Origin: Undaria pinnatifida
Taxonomy: Eukaryota; Sar; Phaeophyceae; Laminariales; Alariaceae
Assembly: GCA_012845835.1 (NCBI GenBank)
Contig: JABAKD010000006.1
Location: forward strand, 6,192,318 to 6,256,317
Direction: 5' to 3'
Length of the DNA stretch: 64,000 nt
Position 1 is the first letter of the stretch, and each line of letters begins with the position of its first letter. This document shows positions 22,275 through 33,174 of this stretch, piece after piece. The translations under genes were made by a program, and so were the position numbers. The notes beneath the pieces are model-generated. The model saw nothing but the letters and a program-made list of their open reading frames with translations. It made no database searches and had not been told where the DNA came from.

Positions 22275-22885
22275 AGGGAGAGAATTAACGAAGGAGTAAT
22301 TTTTGAGAAGATTACGACGATGTCGGATGTGTGCCGGCGCCATGTTCGGGTGATGATGGCGGAGAGACGACAGCGGTAAGTACAATGGTGGGTGAGCATT
22401 CCGGAGCCGTGCGGATAGATTTTTCGTTGGCTTTGGCATCATAGCATCCTATTTACCTGGGTACCTGGTATAATCCAAGGTTCCCCTTCGGGATGGGGTT
22501 AACTTGATATCCCGGGGTCGTCGCAAGTAAAAAAGGGGAGGGACAGCCTTTCCAATGATGTGTATGATGGCCGTTCCTAATGGACACTAAAATACTCAGG
22601 AATCGTGACAAGAAACGAGCTACTGATTTTGCTACTGGTGCACTCGTCGTGAACTTGGAATGAGGTCCGACCATGCGTCTTTGATTGATGAATTGGACGT
22701 TAAATTGTTTTTGCCGTGGCTCGATCTCCTTCTACGCACCAACTACACACATACACCCTGATTCCTGGCAAAAAGCCAAGGGCTTGGAATACGGCTCCTG
22801 CTGTTGTACTGCTGCTGCTGTGCTGCTTGTGTATAGTGATTGTGACAGCACACACGCCACGCACACATACCTTGTACATACAGAA
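22275..22885. other. No recognised feature
   Basis: Contains a TACCTGGTA motif at about 22460 and a CTGCTG run near 22800. No supported gene. Confidence 0.5.
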
Positions 22886-22887
22886 GC

Positions 22888-23141
22888 GACGCGTGCTACA
22901 ATAGAGGTGCACCACTTTTTTCTTAACACTACCCCTCAATTTGGGAGCTTAAGACACACCTCTCCCAAAACTGGTTTGGAGAAAAATAAAACTGCTACCG
23001 GATGAAAACTCCCATGGCTCAGGTACACGACAAGAATCATGCGGAAAAAAAATGTCCAATTTCCGATGATTTTGGATTAGGGAGCCCGTCATTCAGAAAC
23101 CATTTCAGACGAAAAGTGATACCTCTACCGTAGCATGCGTC
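22888..23141 (+). mobile_element. MITE-A, full-length copy
   Basis: A 254-bp element with ends GACGCGTGCTACAATAGAGG and (complement of the right end) GACGCATGCTACGGTAGAGG. The internal order of blocks matches the other copies: CTCAATTTGGGAGCTTAAGA, CTCCCAAAACTGGTTTGGAG, GGTACACGACAAGAATCATG, TTTCCGATGATTT and GAGCCCGTCATTCAGAAA. No transposase frame, so it is a non-autonomous DNA element. Confidence 0.88.
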
Positions 23142-23144
23142 AAG

Positions 23145-25175
23145 TACACAAACATACACCTACACACAGGAGCACCGTTAGTGGCTGCCACAAAGGGGAG
23201 AGCTCACAGCGCGGCTGCTGTTGCACCGCGACTGCTACAAGTACCGAGCCGGGAGGAGCATGCGTGATGCAGTAGCGCAGCAGCAGAGCGAGAAAAACAC
23301 ACTATTCGTATGTATGTGATAGACCTCGAGTATGCAAGCGCCTACTCGTGGTGGGCCCTTCTGTCGGTCGATCTTTTTATCTGCTTTTCTCACAAAGGCG
23401 ACGCAGACAAGCCGTGAGGTTGCGAAGAGTGAGAACGAGGGTTCGATTCGCACCTTTATCCCAAAATCTACGAAAAGACAGGAAAATTATCTCACGTATC
23501 AAGAACTTGCCAATTGCACACACCTGAGAAAACGCCTATGTGGAACCATGAGAGCAATGCGATCCTTTCATACTTCGTACTGTGTAAAAACGGCAGAGTC
23601 TTATCGGATTTCCAGACATGGTCCGAGACATATCTCATGTTTAGTGTTGGGGAATGTGGTGAAACTCGAGTAAGCAGGGTCTACTTGTAGTGGCTTTTGT
23701 CGATCGATATTTTTAATCTACATTCCTCTCGACTTGAACACATGAGTTTCTATGGCTCGGCGAAACGAGGCAGGCGGCAGTATGACCTTGCTCAGTGGGT
23801 CTTGCTCGGTGCAATTACCTCCCAGATGCGGCGCGGGGAGTGCAACAACTCGAGAAATAGTAGCTGGGTGCCAATCTCCCGGGTAGACGGGCGGAGGGAG
23901 GCAGTTTTTTCGCAGGCGAGGTGTGTTACATGTTCAGTGTTACGATAGGTGTATGTACAACATACGTCACAGGGCTAGGTGCAACAGATGCACACCTATG
24001 ATGCTCGAAGCATATGTTGTTGCTGCTTCTGCTGGCTGCATTTAGCTGCGTCGTAGCAGACAGCAGAAGGGGTGAAAACAAGTGCGCGCCGATGTTGTAC
24101 AGCGGACGAAAGATCGGGGCAGTTAAAAATATTGAGAGCGGATCGGGATATTGAAAAGTAACAACGAGTTTTGGGTTTCCGTCTTTTATACCTTTTGGGC
24201 TCAGCGAGGCGGAACGCAACCCCATGAAAAAAAGAGCCAATTCAGCGATGTTGAATGCTCATAGCACCGCCACAGAGCTCGACAGGGATGCCGACATGCG
24301 TCGAAATGTACTGAATGCCCCCTTGCTTGCCCTGCAACCGAAAGTGAGAGAAAGGATCGCTCGGCCGCAGGAGAACAGCACGCCAAATTTTGCATAGAAA
24401 CATAGGGTTTCCACGTAGATATTAACAGGAAAGTAAGTTGAAAAGAAATCTGGTGTCTTTCTTCTGTGGTTTGGTTTTCATCCGACTTTTGCGGGTAGTT
24501 CGAAAAACAAAAAAAAACTGTTCGTACCAGGTGCCAGGTAGCAAGCAGGCCGCAGGCGAGAGGAGAGAGCGCGAGAACTCACTCGCACCCAACTGCTTTG
24601 TGCTGTGGATTTCAAATCACCGAGCTGTCTAGAGCACTACGCACAGAGCAAGACTATCCCGACCCGCTTGGTGCGGCAGCGGCATTAGTAGTGCAAGACC
24701 GATGCTGCTAGGTTTTGGCCGCGTGGGGGGCGATAGCTTCCATAATCTCCATTGGCGCGAGCTGGCCTCCATCCAAAACGACCTCTCGTACTCGTATTTC
24801 ACCCAACGCCACTAAGTTTGTAATTTCTTTTTGAGAACCTCCAAGACTCTACACACACGGCAACACACCCCTTATCAGAGGGTTTGGGGCGGCAACATGA
24901 GCAGTATATATACGAGGCTGATGGTATTCAATCGTGGCGGGGCCCGGTATATACCGCAGTCGTCAACGGCGTGGGGTGACCTCTCAGGAAGAAACTCGAT
25001 TCTACCCGGCGAAGCACAGCAGATCCCAGGAGCTTGACTCAGCATTTTCAAAACAACGGAGTCCGCTCGAACACCACACACAGCACGAGACGAGCCCTAC
25101 CCGCTTGCTGCGGCGGGGAAGTATAACGAGCACCAGGCGCCATACACATGCATGCTGTTAAGTTTCATTTGAGGG
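23145..25175. other. No recognised gene; one dispersed duplicate pair
   Basis: A block of about 65 bp at 23325-23395 recurs diverged at 23664-23735 (CTCGAGTA...GTCGGTCGATCTTTTTATCT versus CTCGAGTA...GTCGATCGATATTTTTAATC). GGGTTCGATTC at about 23440 resembles a tRNA B box, but no A box or cloverleaf is convincing. Otherwise empty. Confidence 0.45.
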
Positions 25176-25194
25176 TGTGATGACTGCCCTAGTC

Positions 25195-25245
25195 GTGTGT
25201 GCTGTCTGCTGCTGCTGCTGTTGTCTGCTGCTGTGCTCGTGCTGG
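25195..25245 (+). repeat. (CTG)n microsatellite
   Basis: CTGCTGCTGCTGTTGTCTGC and neighbouring CTG units. Confidence 0.85.
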
Positions 25246-25615
25246 CCAAAAAGCAAATTAGCTCGCATGTGCCCCGCATGTTACAGCGACGGGGCTACAC
25301 GCACTGCTGCACACTCAACTCAAGTTGTTTCCGGAGGGATAATTTGTCGAATCAATCCGAACCCCCTGAATTTATTCAGCATTTTTGGAATCACTCTGGT
25401 ATTTTTCACAGCTAAAAAACGCGGTGAAACCTTCTCCGGTTAAATTTCCAAGCTAACGCACAATTTTACTGCGATTATTTCCACGTGAAAATCCTACAAT
25501 ATTCAAAGCCAAACGCTAAATAAAGTCTTTTTGAAAAGGTGTTTAGCCGTTGTTAAATTTAGAGGTATGTATAGACTCTTCTTGTGCTACGTCAATCCGT
25601 TTGAGGGTCATGTAT

Positions 25616-26110
25616 TATTATAAAAATTAAAATACACTCCATGGACCAGCTGTGAGATCGAATATCATCTTTGCGAGCTGTGTGTGATACTCCGATCGCG
25701 CGTATTACGGGTTGTGTGTCCTCATTAAGGATATAGGTCGGCGACTCCGCTTGCAACTACAGTGTAGCTATCAGGGTCAACAGGGTGATGTTAGGCAGTC
25801 TGTGCGCGGAAACTACAAAAACCCGTTTTTGAGGGGGACAAAATCCGACAGCTGTGAAGGAAATGCATCAGTTTATCAAGTGAATCCTGTAAGTCGAATA
25901 TCCGATGAGAGGAGGGCGGAGTTTTCAAGGACGTGGGGGCCTGATTTTGATCAAAAGGGGGCGGGAGGGGGGGAGGGGGGGGGAGGGGACGGGTGGGGCA
26001 GGTCTACTTGTGCGTTGACTCTATAAATATTTCTTGTGGGGGAGGGGGGAGGAATGTGGCGGGGGGGGCCGGGGGCGGGGGGAGAGGGCTTTAGGTCGCA
26101 TAGATGTAGG
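25616..26110 (-). mobile_element. EB family left arm, paired with 32175-32806
   Basis: The outer end reads ATTATTATAAAAATTAAAAT and then ACACTCC, followed by the box whose complement is TTCGATCTCACAGCTGGAGT. Next come ATACTCCGATCGCGCGTATT, GGTCGGCGACTCC, GGGTCAACAGGGTGATGTTA, TGCGCGGAAACTA and an interrupted G-rich region ending GGTCGCATAGATGTAGG. It is the mirror image of 32175-32806, as expected for the two ends of one 7.2-kb segment. Confidence 0.8.
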
Positions 26111-26189
26111 GGTTGGCTATACGCGTGGTGCTAGGTCTAGGCGATGGTGCGGGTGGTGGGTGAAGGGTGTATTATGTCATAGATCATAT

Positions 26190-26395
26190 CGAACAGCGAC
26201 AAAACAATGTGAAGGTGAGTTCTTATCATGGTGCGAGAATGCAGCACACGGCAGTGTGCAAACTATGCGCGTGTCTTGCAGGTACTTGCAGTGGAGTTGG
26301 ACAGTAAAATCGTCGTCAGCCAATCTAGCACCCCGAGTTGTGTCGTGTGAAGGATGCTGCAATCGTCAGTTTTATTCGTCAATTCATCCCTCTTA
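26190..26395 (+). repeat. Dispersed repeat, Family F copy 2
   Basis: Colinear with 395-596, including CATGGTGCGAGAATGCAGCA, TTGCAGGTACTTG, GGACAGTAAAAT and GTGAAGGATGCTGC. It sits just inside the EB left arm. Confidence 0.75.
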
Positions 26396-26726
26396 AGTCC
26401 CAAAACGGTTAAAGGTAGCGCGCATGGTTTCTGAAGCTCCGCAGTCGAGGAACTCTATACCTCAGGTTTCCCAGCAATCGAAAAAAAAAAAAAATGGAAG
26501 GTACACCACAGAATCCTATACCTCAGGAATACGGAATACGACGAAAAGTAATGTAGTATCACTCACATCGACATCGGATTCAAAATATCGGATTCTCAAG
26601 ACGTCGGGCATGGTTTGAATACAGGCATTTAGGATACTATCGTGCAACCTAAATAAAGTAGCACATCTCTCAAGTCACCACCATCGTTGCACTAACGGCG
26701 CTTGCGGAGAATGTCGACGGTATCAT

Positions 26727-27722
26727 ACCGTATGCGACAACTGTGTAGTGTATATCATACCCCCGATAATATTTTTGGTTATGTTGTGTTGTCACTCGGG
26801 GTGGTATACCGTGGGGCATGAATGACACCCGTTCGTGTTGGATCCGGGTACTCGGCGGGTTTACCCGGACGGGTCCTACCCGGCACGGAGGGTCCAGGTC
26901 GGACCCGGACCCCGCCGGATTTTTTGGGCTGGGTACCCGGGGAACCGTTTAGCAACGTGTCCCCGGGGTCAGCATGCCTGGCAGTAGCCTCCAGAAACCC
27001 TTCAAATCCGCGACAAACGATCCAGCGCAATGCTCGCACAATGCCTACCAGCTGTTACGCATGCAGTTGCGATGGCCATCAATGATCATGAGTATCTCGG
27101 GCCGAGTACCCGGGTACCCGTTCAGCAACGTGTCACCGTGGTCAACATGCGTGAAAATATACCTCTAGACTCCTTTCAAACATGGAAGAAACAATCCTTT
27201 CTACTAAGCACAACGCTTGAACTAAAACATTTTATATACACACACGTATTCTTCCGGGATCGTGGGCTATACATGACCAAGCTTGTTCAGGGTTGACCCG
27301 TCGACGACGAAGAGCTTCCAATAGCAATGGCCATTCAAGGGGGAGGATTCTGCGTTAGAATGCCAAGGCTGGTCGCGTGTTCGCGTATAGTTATCTCCGC
27401 TAAATGCAATCAAAGTACGCCCTATCATCTACTTATCGACCCGCTTCACGATTGTACACCGGACCATATGTTGTCCGGATACCCGGGTAACCGGGTACGC
27501 GGTGAACCCGGTGCCGATCCCCTGAAAGACCGGGTTACTCGGTGGCGAGTCCGAGTCCGACCTCCAGAGTTTGGGGGGTAACTGTTCGTGGCGGGTACCC
27601 GGCGGCTGGGACCCCTACCGTGGCGGTATGATATACAACGAACCCCGGGTGATAAAGTAGGCGATCGTTCGGGACTTCAACATTACTATCACCCGGGTGT
27701 GGTATACTGCCCATGAGTGGTA
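26727..27722 (+). mobile_element. Possible diverged Family D relative with a CCCGGGTA-rich core
   Basis: The left end TACCGTATGCGACAAC followed by CATACCCCCGATAATATT resembles the Family D terminus. The right end TATCACCCGGGTGTGGTATA resembles the Family D subterminal block. Between them, GGGTACCCGG, CCCGGGTACCCGTT, CAGCAACGTGTC and GGATACCCGGGTAACCGGGT recur, forming a degenerate array at 26830-27560. I see no full TIR match, so assignment is tentative. Confidence 0.35.
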
Positions 27723-27724
27723 GC

Positions 27725-29020
27725 AAGGGTGGGCAAGGGTGTGAAGAAAGCAGCGGTTACAACTGAGTTTTGATCCCGTATTCCACGCAGCCGGGGGTGT
27801 CATACTGAAAATTAGGCGTTACCTCGGGGGGAGATGCAAACAAGGTACCCCGTGTTATAAAACGGGTGAGCCTTTAGGAGTTCATAAAATAATGACCACC
27901 CTGGTGGCATGGGGTGTGAGTTGTACAAGGTGGGGTGTGTTGTACTCTGTAGCACCTGGTATGCGGTATTTGTCATAGATAGGGGGGATGCGGCGACAAC
28001 AACGACACGTGACATGTATAGCGACGAAGCTCAGCCATGATTGGTGTTCTCTATGGGTACGATTTCTTCCCTGCAGCACATCTTCGACTCGCATCGAATA
28101 TTGACAGCCAGAGGCGACATTAGGGGGGGTGGGGGTGGGGGTGTTGTCATTTTATGCATGGCAGCATTGATATGACCATGGGCCCCCGCAGGCGAAGTGG
28201 CACTCTTGTGTTCAGCTTCTGGCTGGCGAGTTCGTCCAATGCACGCTTACCCCAATATATTTGGAATCTCGTTTTTATTTTACACTATCAATGCATACAC
28301 AGAGCTTTACAGGTGAGTTCCTACATGGTCGATGTTATTTAATGCGGTTTGGCGCCCAGTTTTTCAAAAAGTCGGTAAGAGGGTGGGGTTCACAGTGTAG
28401 AGCTAATCAATAAACGAGCCTCAGAAGTATCACGTGACCTCTACGATACATAGCATGCGTCTCCAACGGAAACAAAAAAAATGGTTTCCCGGGCCCGTTC
28501 TAAGTCTAAACGCTCCTTGTCTACAGCGACAGCGGTTCGCGAGCATGCCACATCTCAACCCAAATTGGTCGGTCTACACGCCGACCTTGACATCGACAAC
28601 AGAAAAACTAGCCTTCAACCTTTTGCTATGAAACCACGGGTATTCATGCCCGGTAGGTACAATCAAGAATGAACGCACACGTCGCGTGGATTATACCAAG
28701 AGAAGGCGCAATACCGTAGGCCGTAAACCGCAACCCGCAAAACCGCAAGCTGCAAACCGCAAGCCAAAACTGACCCACGGTACGGTATCTGTGTTGTTCT
28801 TTTCGGCTCAACTATATTTCTTCCCGGCGGAGCTCCTCCACTGACATTCAACTAACATGCTATATCCATAAATATAGGTGGATCCGATGTGTGTTTGTGT
28901 GCTTTGAAAACATATTTCTTGTTCGAGACCTAGCCGCGATCGGATAGTCTAGTGCGCTTATTACGTTGCACCGTTATGTGGTTAGTGTATCAAAGGAGGT
29001 TGCCTGGTGGGAGTAAATAA
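27725..29020. other. No recognised gene
   Basis: Contains a G-rich tract at 28115-28145 and a short CCGCAA-type repeat at 28715-28770. Nothing else is supported. Confidence 0.5.
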
Positions 29021-29021
29021 C

Positions 29022-29222
29022 GCATGCTGCGACAGAGATGCACATTTGGTTTCCCCCTGCAAGGTTTGAGGACCTCTAAACTATTAGTAACTCACCAACA
29101 AACTGATTTTTGAGAGGATTGAATAAGCAACCACCCGGTGAACACCCCCACGGCCTAGGAACACACAAAAAAAACGATCAGACTTAACACAGTAAAACTA
29201 TCTCTATCGTAGCACGGGTCAT
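29022..29222 (+). mobile_element. MITE-A, diverged copy
   Basis: It starts GCATGCTGCGACAGAGATGC and ends CTATCTCTATCGTAGCACG, matching the MITE-A TIR. Inside are the AACTGATTTTTGAGAGGATT and CACGGCCTAGGAACACAC blocks. Confidence 0.65.
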
Positions 29223-29331
29223 GCCATAGCCATTCTCAACTGACGAGCCTTAGAGAATCACAGCAGTGCTAACCCTACCACGTCACGCGTCCGCTACACA
29301 CACAATCCGCAAGCCGATGTTTCGTTGCCTC

Positions 29332-30339
29332 TCACCCGCTCCGGGCAGTGGCAGAAAGGGTGGGACAGCTGGCCATGATTCTTGTGCTGTCAATGCTGAG
29401 CGGCGATGAAGTTCTTCCCGAGCTGCGAAAGTCGCACGCGGCACCCCCTGCCAATGAAGCCGAAGACCGCATCCCGGTGCCTGAGGTAGTAGCAGCAGCG
29501 GTGCTCGGGAGTCCAACCGCCGCCGGCGTGCGGGGTATCATCTCCAGGCGCCCTCCACCTCGAAACGCTGGCCCGATTGCTTGCCGGAGGGCTGGACTAC
29601 GGCGGCGTTCGTCGCCACTGCCACTGCTATCGCTGCCACTGCTGCTACCACTGACGCTGCTGCTGTTGATGCCACTGTCGCTGCTGCTGCTGATGTTGTC
29701 GCTGTCACTTCGCCGCCCTCCCTGTTGCCTTGTGCCCACGAGAATCCTTTCCAAGCCGTTGTTAGCGGCGTCTATTGGCGAATCACGGCCTTGCCGCTGA
29801 TGGTGCTGGTGTTGTTGGTCGTGCTGGTCGTGCTGCCGCTGCCGCTGCTGCTGCCGCTGCTGTTGCTGCCGCTGCTGTTGCTGCCGCTGCTGCCGTTGCT
29901 TCTTTTGTCGTTTGATGGAGGTCGGGAGGACACTCGAGGCGGCAACTGTCATCGATCCAGCCACCGCCGCCGCCGCCGGTACCACCAGCGGTGCCGCCGG
30001 AGAAGAAGGAGGAGGAGGACAAGCAGGAGGAGAAACCGGGTTTCGTGACGGTACTGCCTCCGCCGCCACCACCACCGTTGCCATCGGTGCCATCGCAGCA
30101 GGGGGAGGGGGGCAACGAGCAGGAGAAACCGCGCCTTGTGACGCCGCTGCCACTGTCGCCGGTACCATCGGGGCCATCGTAGCAGGAGGCGGGGGCGTGG
30201 GGGGAGCAGAACCCACGCCGCGTGACGAGGGCGACGAACCGATAGACGTCGAGCACGACATACCGCGACGAGAAAGTGATGCCGTCGATGCGTTGACGCC
30301 GACAGTCGAGGGCCAGTAACTCGTGGGGTTTCGTGCCAC
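29332..30339 (-). CDS. Open frame encoding a Gln/Ser/Pro-rich protein (possible exon)
   Basis: An uninterrupted minus-strand frame of 335 codons that opens with GTG; there is no clear ATG start. In order it has Pro/Ala-rich segments with a repeated PPPPAxMAPM motif, a basic KRQKKQRQQR stretch leading into a Gln/Arg/His tract, a short ordinary segment (DSPIDAANNGLERILVGTRQ), a Ser/Asp/Gly tract and a final mixed segment. GC-rich trinucleotide repeats keep other frames open too (a 245-codon frame overlaps), so length alone is weak evidence. The non-repetitive segments between the tracts make an exon plausible. No family recognised. Confidence 0.35.
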   Translation of the reverse strand: MARNPTSYWPSTVGVNASTASLSRRGMSCSTSIGSSPSSRGVGSAPPTPPPPATMAPMVPATVAAASQGAVSPARCPPPPAAMAPMATVVVAAEAVPSRNPVSPPACPPPPSSPAAPLVVPAAAAVAGSMTVAASSVLPTSIKRQKKQRQQRQQQQRQQQQRQQQRQRQHDQHDQQHQHHQRQGRDSPIDAANNGLERILVGTRQQGGRRSDSDNISSSSDSGINSSSVSGSSSGSDSSGSGDERRRSPALRQAIGPAFRGGGRLEMIPRTPAAVGLPSTAAATTSGTGMRSSASLAGGAACDFRSSGRTSSPLSIDSTRIMASCPTLSATARSG

Positions 30340-30529
30340 CGCGGCGTTGCTGAGGTATGGCTGTGTTTAGTATTGGGATTGCATCGGAAGTCGAGACCGT
30401 TGACAGGGTGGGCGGGGCGCGGTCAGCATGTATGCACAGATAGGGGTGATGGGCGTGTAGTGGGATGGGGGTAGCGTTGTAGGGGTCAACGCATTGCTGA
30501 CTCACGGGGCTGTGCGCCATTATTTGTCT

Positions 30530-30775
30530 GGGGCTCCTAACCTATAACCGTTTGAGGAGCTCTGTACCATTCTTAACACAAAAAAATGATTTTGAGTAAA
30601 CTGAACGTGCAGCCTGATGTTCAAACCCACGGTCTCGACGTAAAAAATGGTCAAGTGCAAAACAAGAATGAATGGCGTTCCGACGATATTGTGAATTATC
30701 TTAAGAAGCCCCATCATTCAGAAGCTATTCCACCAGAAGAAAAGTGTTGCCTCTATCACGCGTCGGCAATGGCAT
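30530..30775 (+). mobile_element. MITE-A, 5'-truncated copy
   Basis: Blocks GAGGAGCTCTGTACC, ATGATTTTGAGTAAACTGAA, AAGCCCCATCATTCAGAAGC and TTGCCTCTATCACGCGTCGG follow the family order and reach the right TIR. The left TIR is missing. Confidence 0.6.
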
Positions 30776-30837
30776 AACACGTAGTTTCATAAATATGTAC
30801 TTTTTAGCCCAAATCTTTGGTAAGAGGTTCTACCGTC

Positions 30838-31475
30838 GTGGACAAGCTGTGGTCACAGGTGTCTTCCCTTTTCCCCTCATGGGACGTGCTTTGATTTTTA
30901 TCGCGCATAGGGTTTCAGCATTTCCACTCGCCGGCTATTTATTTGAGGCGAGCTACGATAGAGGTATACCTCTTTTTGGCTATTTTTTTTTCTGAATGAC
31001 GGGGCTCCTTAACCCCAAATTGTCGGAAAAAAAATAAATAACAGGCCATTTTTGGTTTGCACGATTCTCGTCGTGTACCTCGGTCATGGGATTTTTCATC
31101 CGGTGTCAGTTTTGTTTTTCTCCAAACCAGCTTTTTTTGGGAGAGGTCTTAACTCTTTTACAACTGGAAACCCGTTTTCGGGGACAAAATTTCTTGGATG
31201 TAGTATAGAGACAGATTCGGGGGCTCTCAAGGGGATATTAAGCTCCGAAATTGAGGAAACCTCAGAAAAAAGTGGTGCACCTCTGTCGTAGCACACGGCT
31301 AATCTCGTCGATTTTTATTGGATTTGCAAACTCACGCTCTCGCGCTTCCCGCTGGTCAATTTGTACGCGATAAAAAGTCCCTACTACAAAGAGTACGCAC
31401 TCAGGGGAGCTTGAACCAAGGGAATTGATTTCAGTAGCTGGGATGAGATTCACCTACTAACCCACCGGGGACGGC
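30838..31475 (-). mobile_element. SINE split by a MITE-A insertion
   Basis: The SINE 3' half (GGACAAGCTGTGGTCACAGG, ATCGCGCATAGGGTTTCAGC) occupies 30838-30948. The 5' half (ACTCACGCTCTCGCGCTTCC, CCACCGGGG) occupies 31298-31475. The interruption at 30949-31297 is a MITE-A. The parts align with uninterrupted SINE copies at 49018-49328 and 61617-61933. Confidence 0.75.
30949..31297 (+). mobile_element. MITE-A, full-length copy inside the SINE
   Basis: A 349-bp copy with end GAGCTACGATAGAGG on the left and CCTCTGTCGTAGCACACG on the right. It contains GAATGACGGGGCTCCTTAAC, CACGATTCTCGTCGTGTACC, TGGGAGAGGTCTTAA and GAGGAAACCTCAGAAAAAAG. It is longer than the copy at 22888 by about 95 bp in its middle (31170-31230). 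Confidence 0.85.
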
Positions 31476-31479
31476 TGTA

Positions 31480-32000
31480 TACGTACGTAAAATTTGTTTT
31501 TTGAGCTGCTTACTTATTAATATGCATCCGAGTAGCTACAAACATGGGAATTTTTCATCGGGTAACACTTCCATTATTTTTAAGCCCCACACTGTTCAAA
31601 AGTTATTTGACATCCTTACCTTAGCCGGAGTAGTAAGTGGTGGCGTCGAAATCGCGACAGCGCGTAGTGAGTCATTGGTGGGGAGATACGACTTTTAGCT
31701 CGACTTTTGCACGAATAATAGAAAGTAATGTTTTTGTATACGGAAACTCAGCCAAGCGTATATTATACTGTAGTGTAGGACACACGCGCCGAAAAACACA
31801 GCGCCAATACTCGTAGGTATTCGAGACTCGCCTCGGCAGCGAAATATACTACTTTAAAGTATTATTAAAGCGTTCGACTAGACATCGTGCACTGCTGTGT
31901 GCACAGTACATGAATGTCAATTGCGGCAACGACGTTCATAGTGGTATGACGCGTGTTGTTACAAGTATGCGGTAGAGGAATGTGCACTGGCTCTTTTTTT
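31480..32000. other. No recognised feature
   Basis: AT-rich, no supported gene or repeat. Confidence 0.5.
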
Positions 32001-32110
32001 CCTTCTACTGGTGGTTGCTTGAGGAGCTCTGTACAGTACCTCACAACAAAAAAAGTGATTTGGAGAAAATCAGAAGTTAGTTGCTGCTCGACGAACAATC
32101 TCATGGCCTA
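32000..32110 (+). mobile_element. MITE-A fragment
   Basis: GAGGAGCTCTGTAC, AAAAGTGATTTGGAGAAAAT and CTCATGGCCTAGATAGGTGC match an internal stretch of the family. Both ends are missing. Confidence 0.5.
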
Positions 32111-32174
32111 GATAGGTGCAAAAACGAAACATACGAAGTATATGCACCACGCGTATTATAGTAAGTTCCTGCCA

Positions 32175-32806
32175 GGTATACATATATGCGACCTAAAGCG
32201 GTTGGAATTCCCCCCTCCTCCCCCCCCCCCCCCTTGAATATCCCGCCCTCCCCTCACCGGTGGTACGACTTAGAGTACATATTATTATATACATGGTAAA
32301 CTGATGCACTCCTTCCACAACCGTCAGATTTGTCCCCGTGCAAGGGTTTATAGTTTACGCGCACCTGTTGAGTTGCCCCCCCCCCTCCCCCCTCCCCCGC
32401 ATCTCCTCTTTTTCGCTCCCGGCCCCCGTTTTTTTTGTTTTGATTTGCTTGTTTGTTTGCTTGTTTGTTATTTTTAACTCCGCCCTCCCCTCACCGTTTA
32501 TACGACTTACAGGATATACTTGATAAACTGATGCATTTCCTTCCACAGCTAGCTGTCAGATTTTGTTCCCGTCATTCAAAACGGGTTTTAAAGGTTCCGC
32601 GCACAGACTGACTCACATCACCCTGTTGACCCTGATAGCTACACTGTGGTTCCAAGAGGAGTCGTCGACCTATATCCTTAATGAGGACACACAACTCGTA
32701 ATAAGCGCAATCGGAGTATCACACACAGATTGCAAAGATGAGTTTCGACGAAATCTTCGATCTCACAGCCGGAGAGTTTATTTTATTTTTATAATAATGC
32801 AAGTGT
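32175..32806 (+). mobile_element. EB family right arm, paired with 25616-26110
   Basis: It reads outward from GCGACCTAAAG through C-rich runs, GTACGACTTAGAG, two ACTGATGCA..CCTTCCACA blocks, two TCAGATTT..GTCCC blocks, CATCACCCTGTTGACCCTGA, GTCGACCTATATCCTTAATG and CAATCGGAGTATCACACAC. It finishes with GAGTTTCGACGAAATCTTCG, CTCACAGCCGGAG and TTATTTTATTTTTATAATAA. Mirror image of the arm at 25616. Confidence 0.8.
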
Positions 32807-32807
32807 A

Positions 32808-33170
32808 GCTTGTAGCAGGGTCAACAGGGTGATGTTAACCAATCTGTGTGCGGAAACTATAGAACCTGTTAATAAAGAGACTGGAGGACTTCGGCTCAAG
32901 GCCTGGGGTGGGAACGTTGATGATGATATTGTAGAATAGACCACGACTGTGCTATTAATAGCTAAAATGAAGAGATGTAGCGAAACGTAGCAGATATAAG
33001 GAGAAGACACGGGGAAAGGAAATGGGAAAATGGTTGGCAGAAGGTCATAGATAGATGCTACTACTACCATGCTACTGCTTTATATTGAAGGATATTCGAT
33101 TTACGTTGGAACGGCATCTAATCTACGCTCTCACAGCTGGAGCGTATTTTTATTTTTATAAATATATTGT
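32808..33170 (+). mobile_element. Small internally deleted EB element
   Basis: A truncated left-arm piece (GTAGCAGGGTCAACAGGGTG, TGCGGAAACTATAGAA) at 32808-32885 and a right-end box (CTCTCACAGCTGGAGCGTAT, then TTTTTATTTTTATAAATA) ending near 33170 bracket about 200 bp of unrelated DNA. It abuts the right end of the preceding EB arm with about 1-2 bp between. Confidence 0.5.
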
Positions 33171-33174
33171 CGGA

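Noticed and set aside
23430-23460. B-box-like GGGTTCGATTC, possible tRNA
   Set aside because: No A box at the right distance and no cloverleaf stems.
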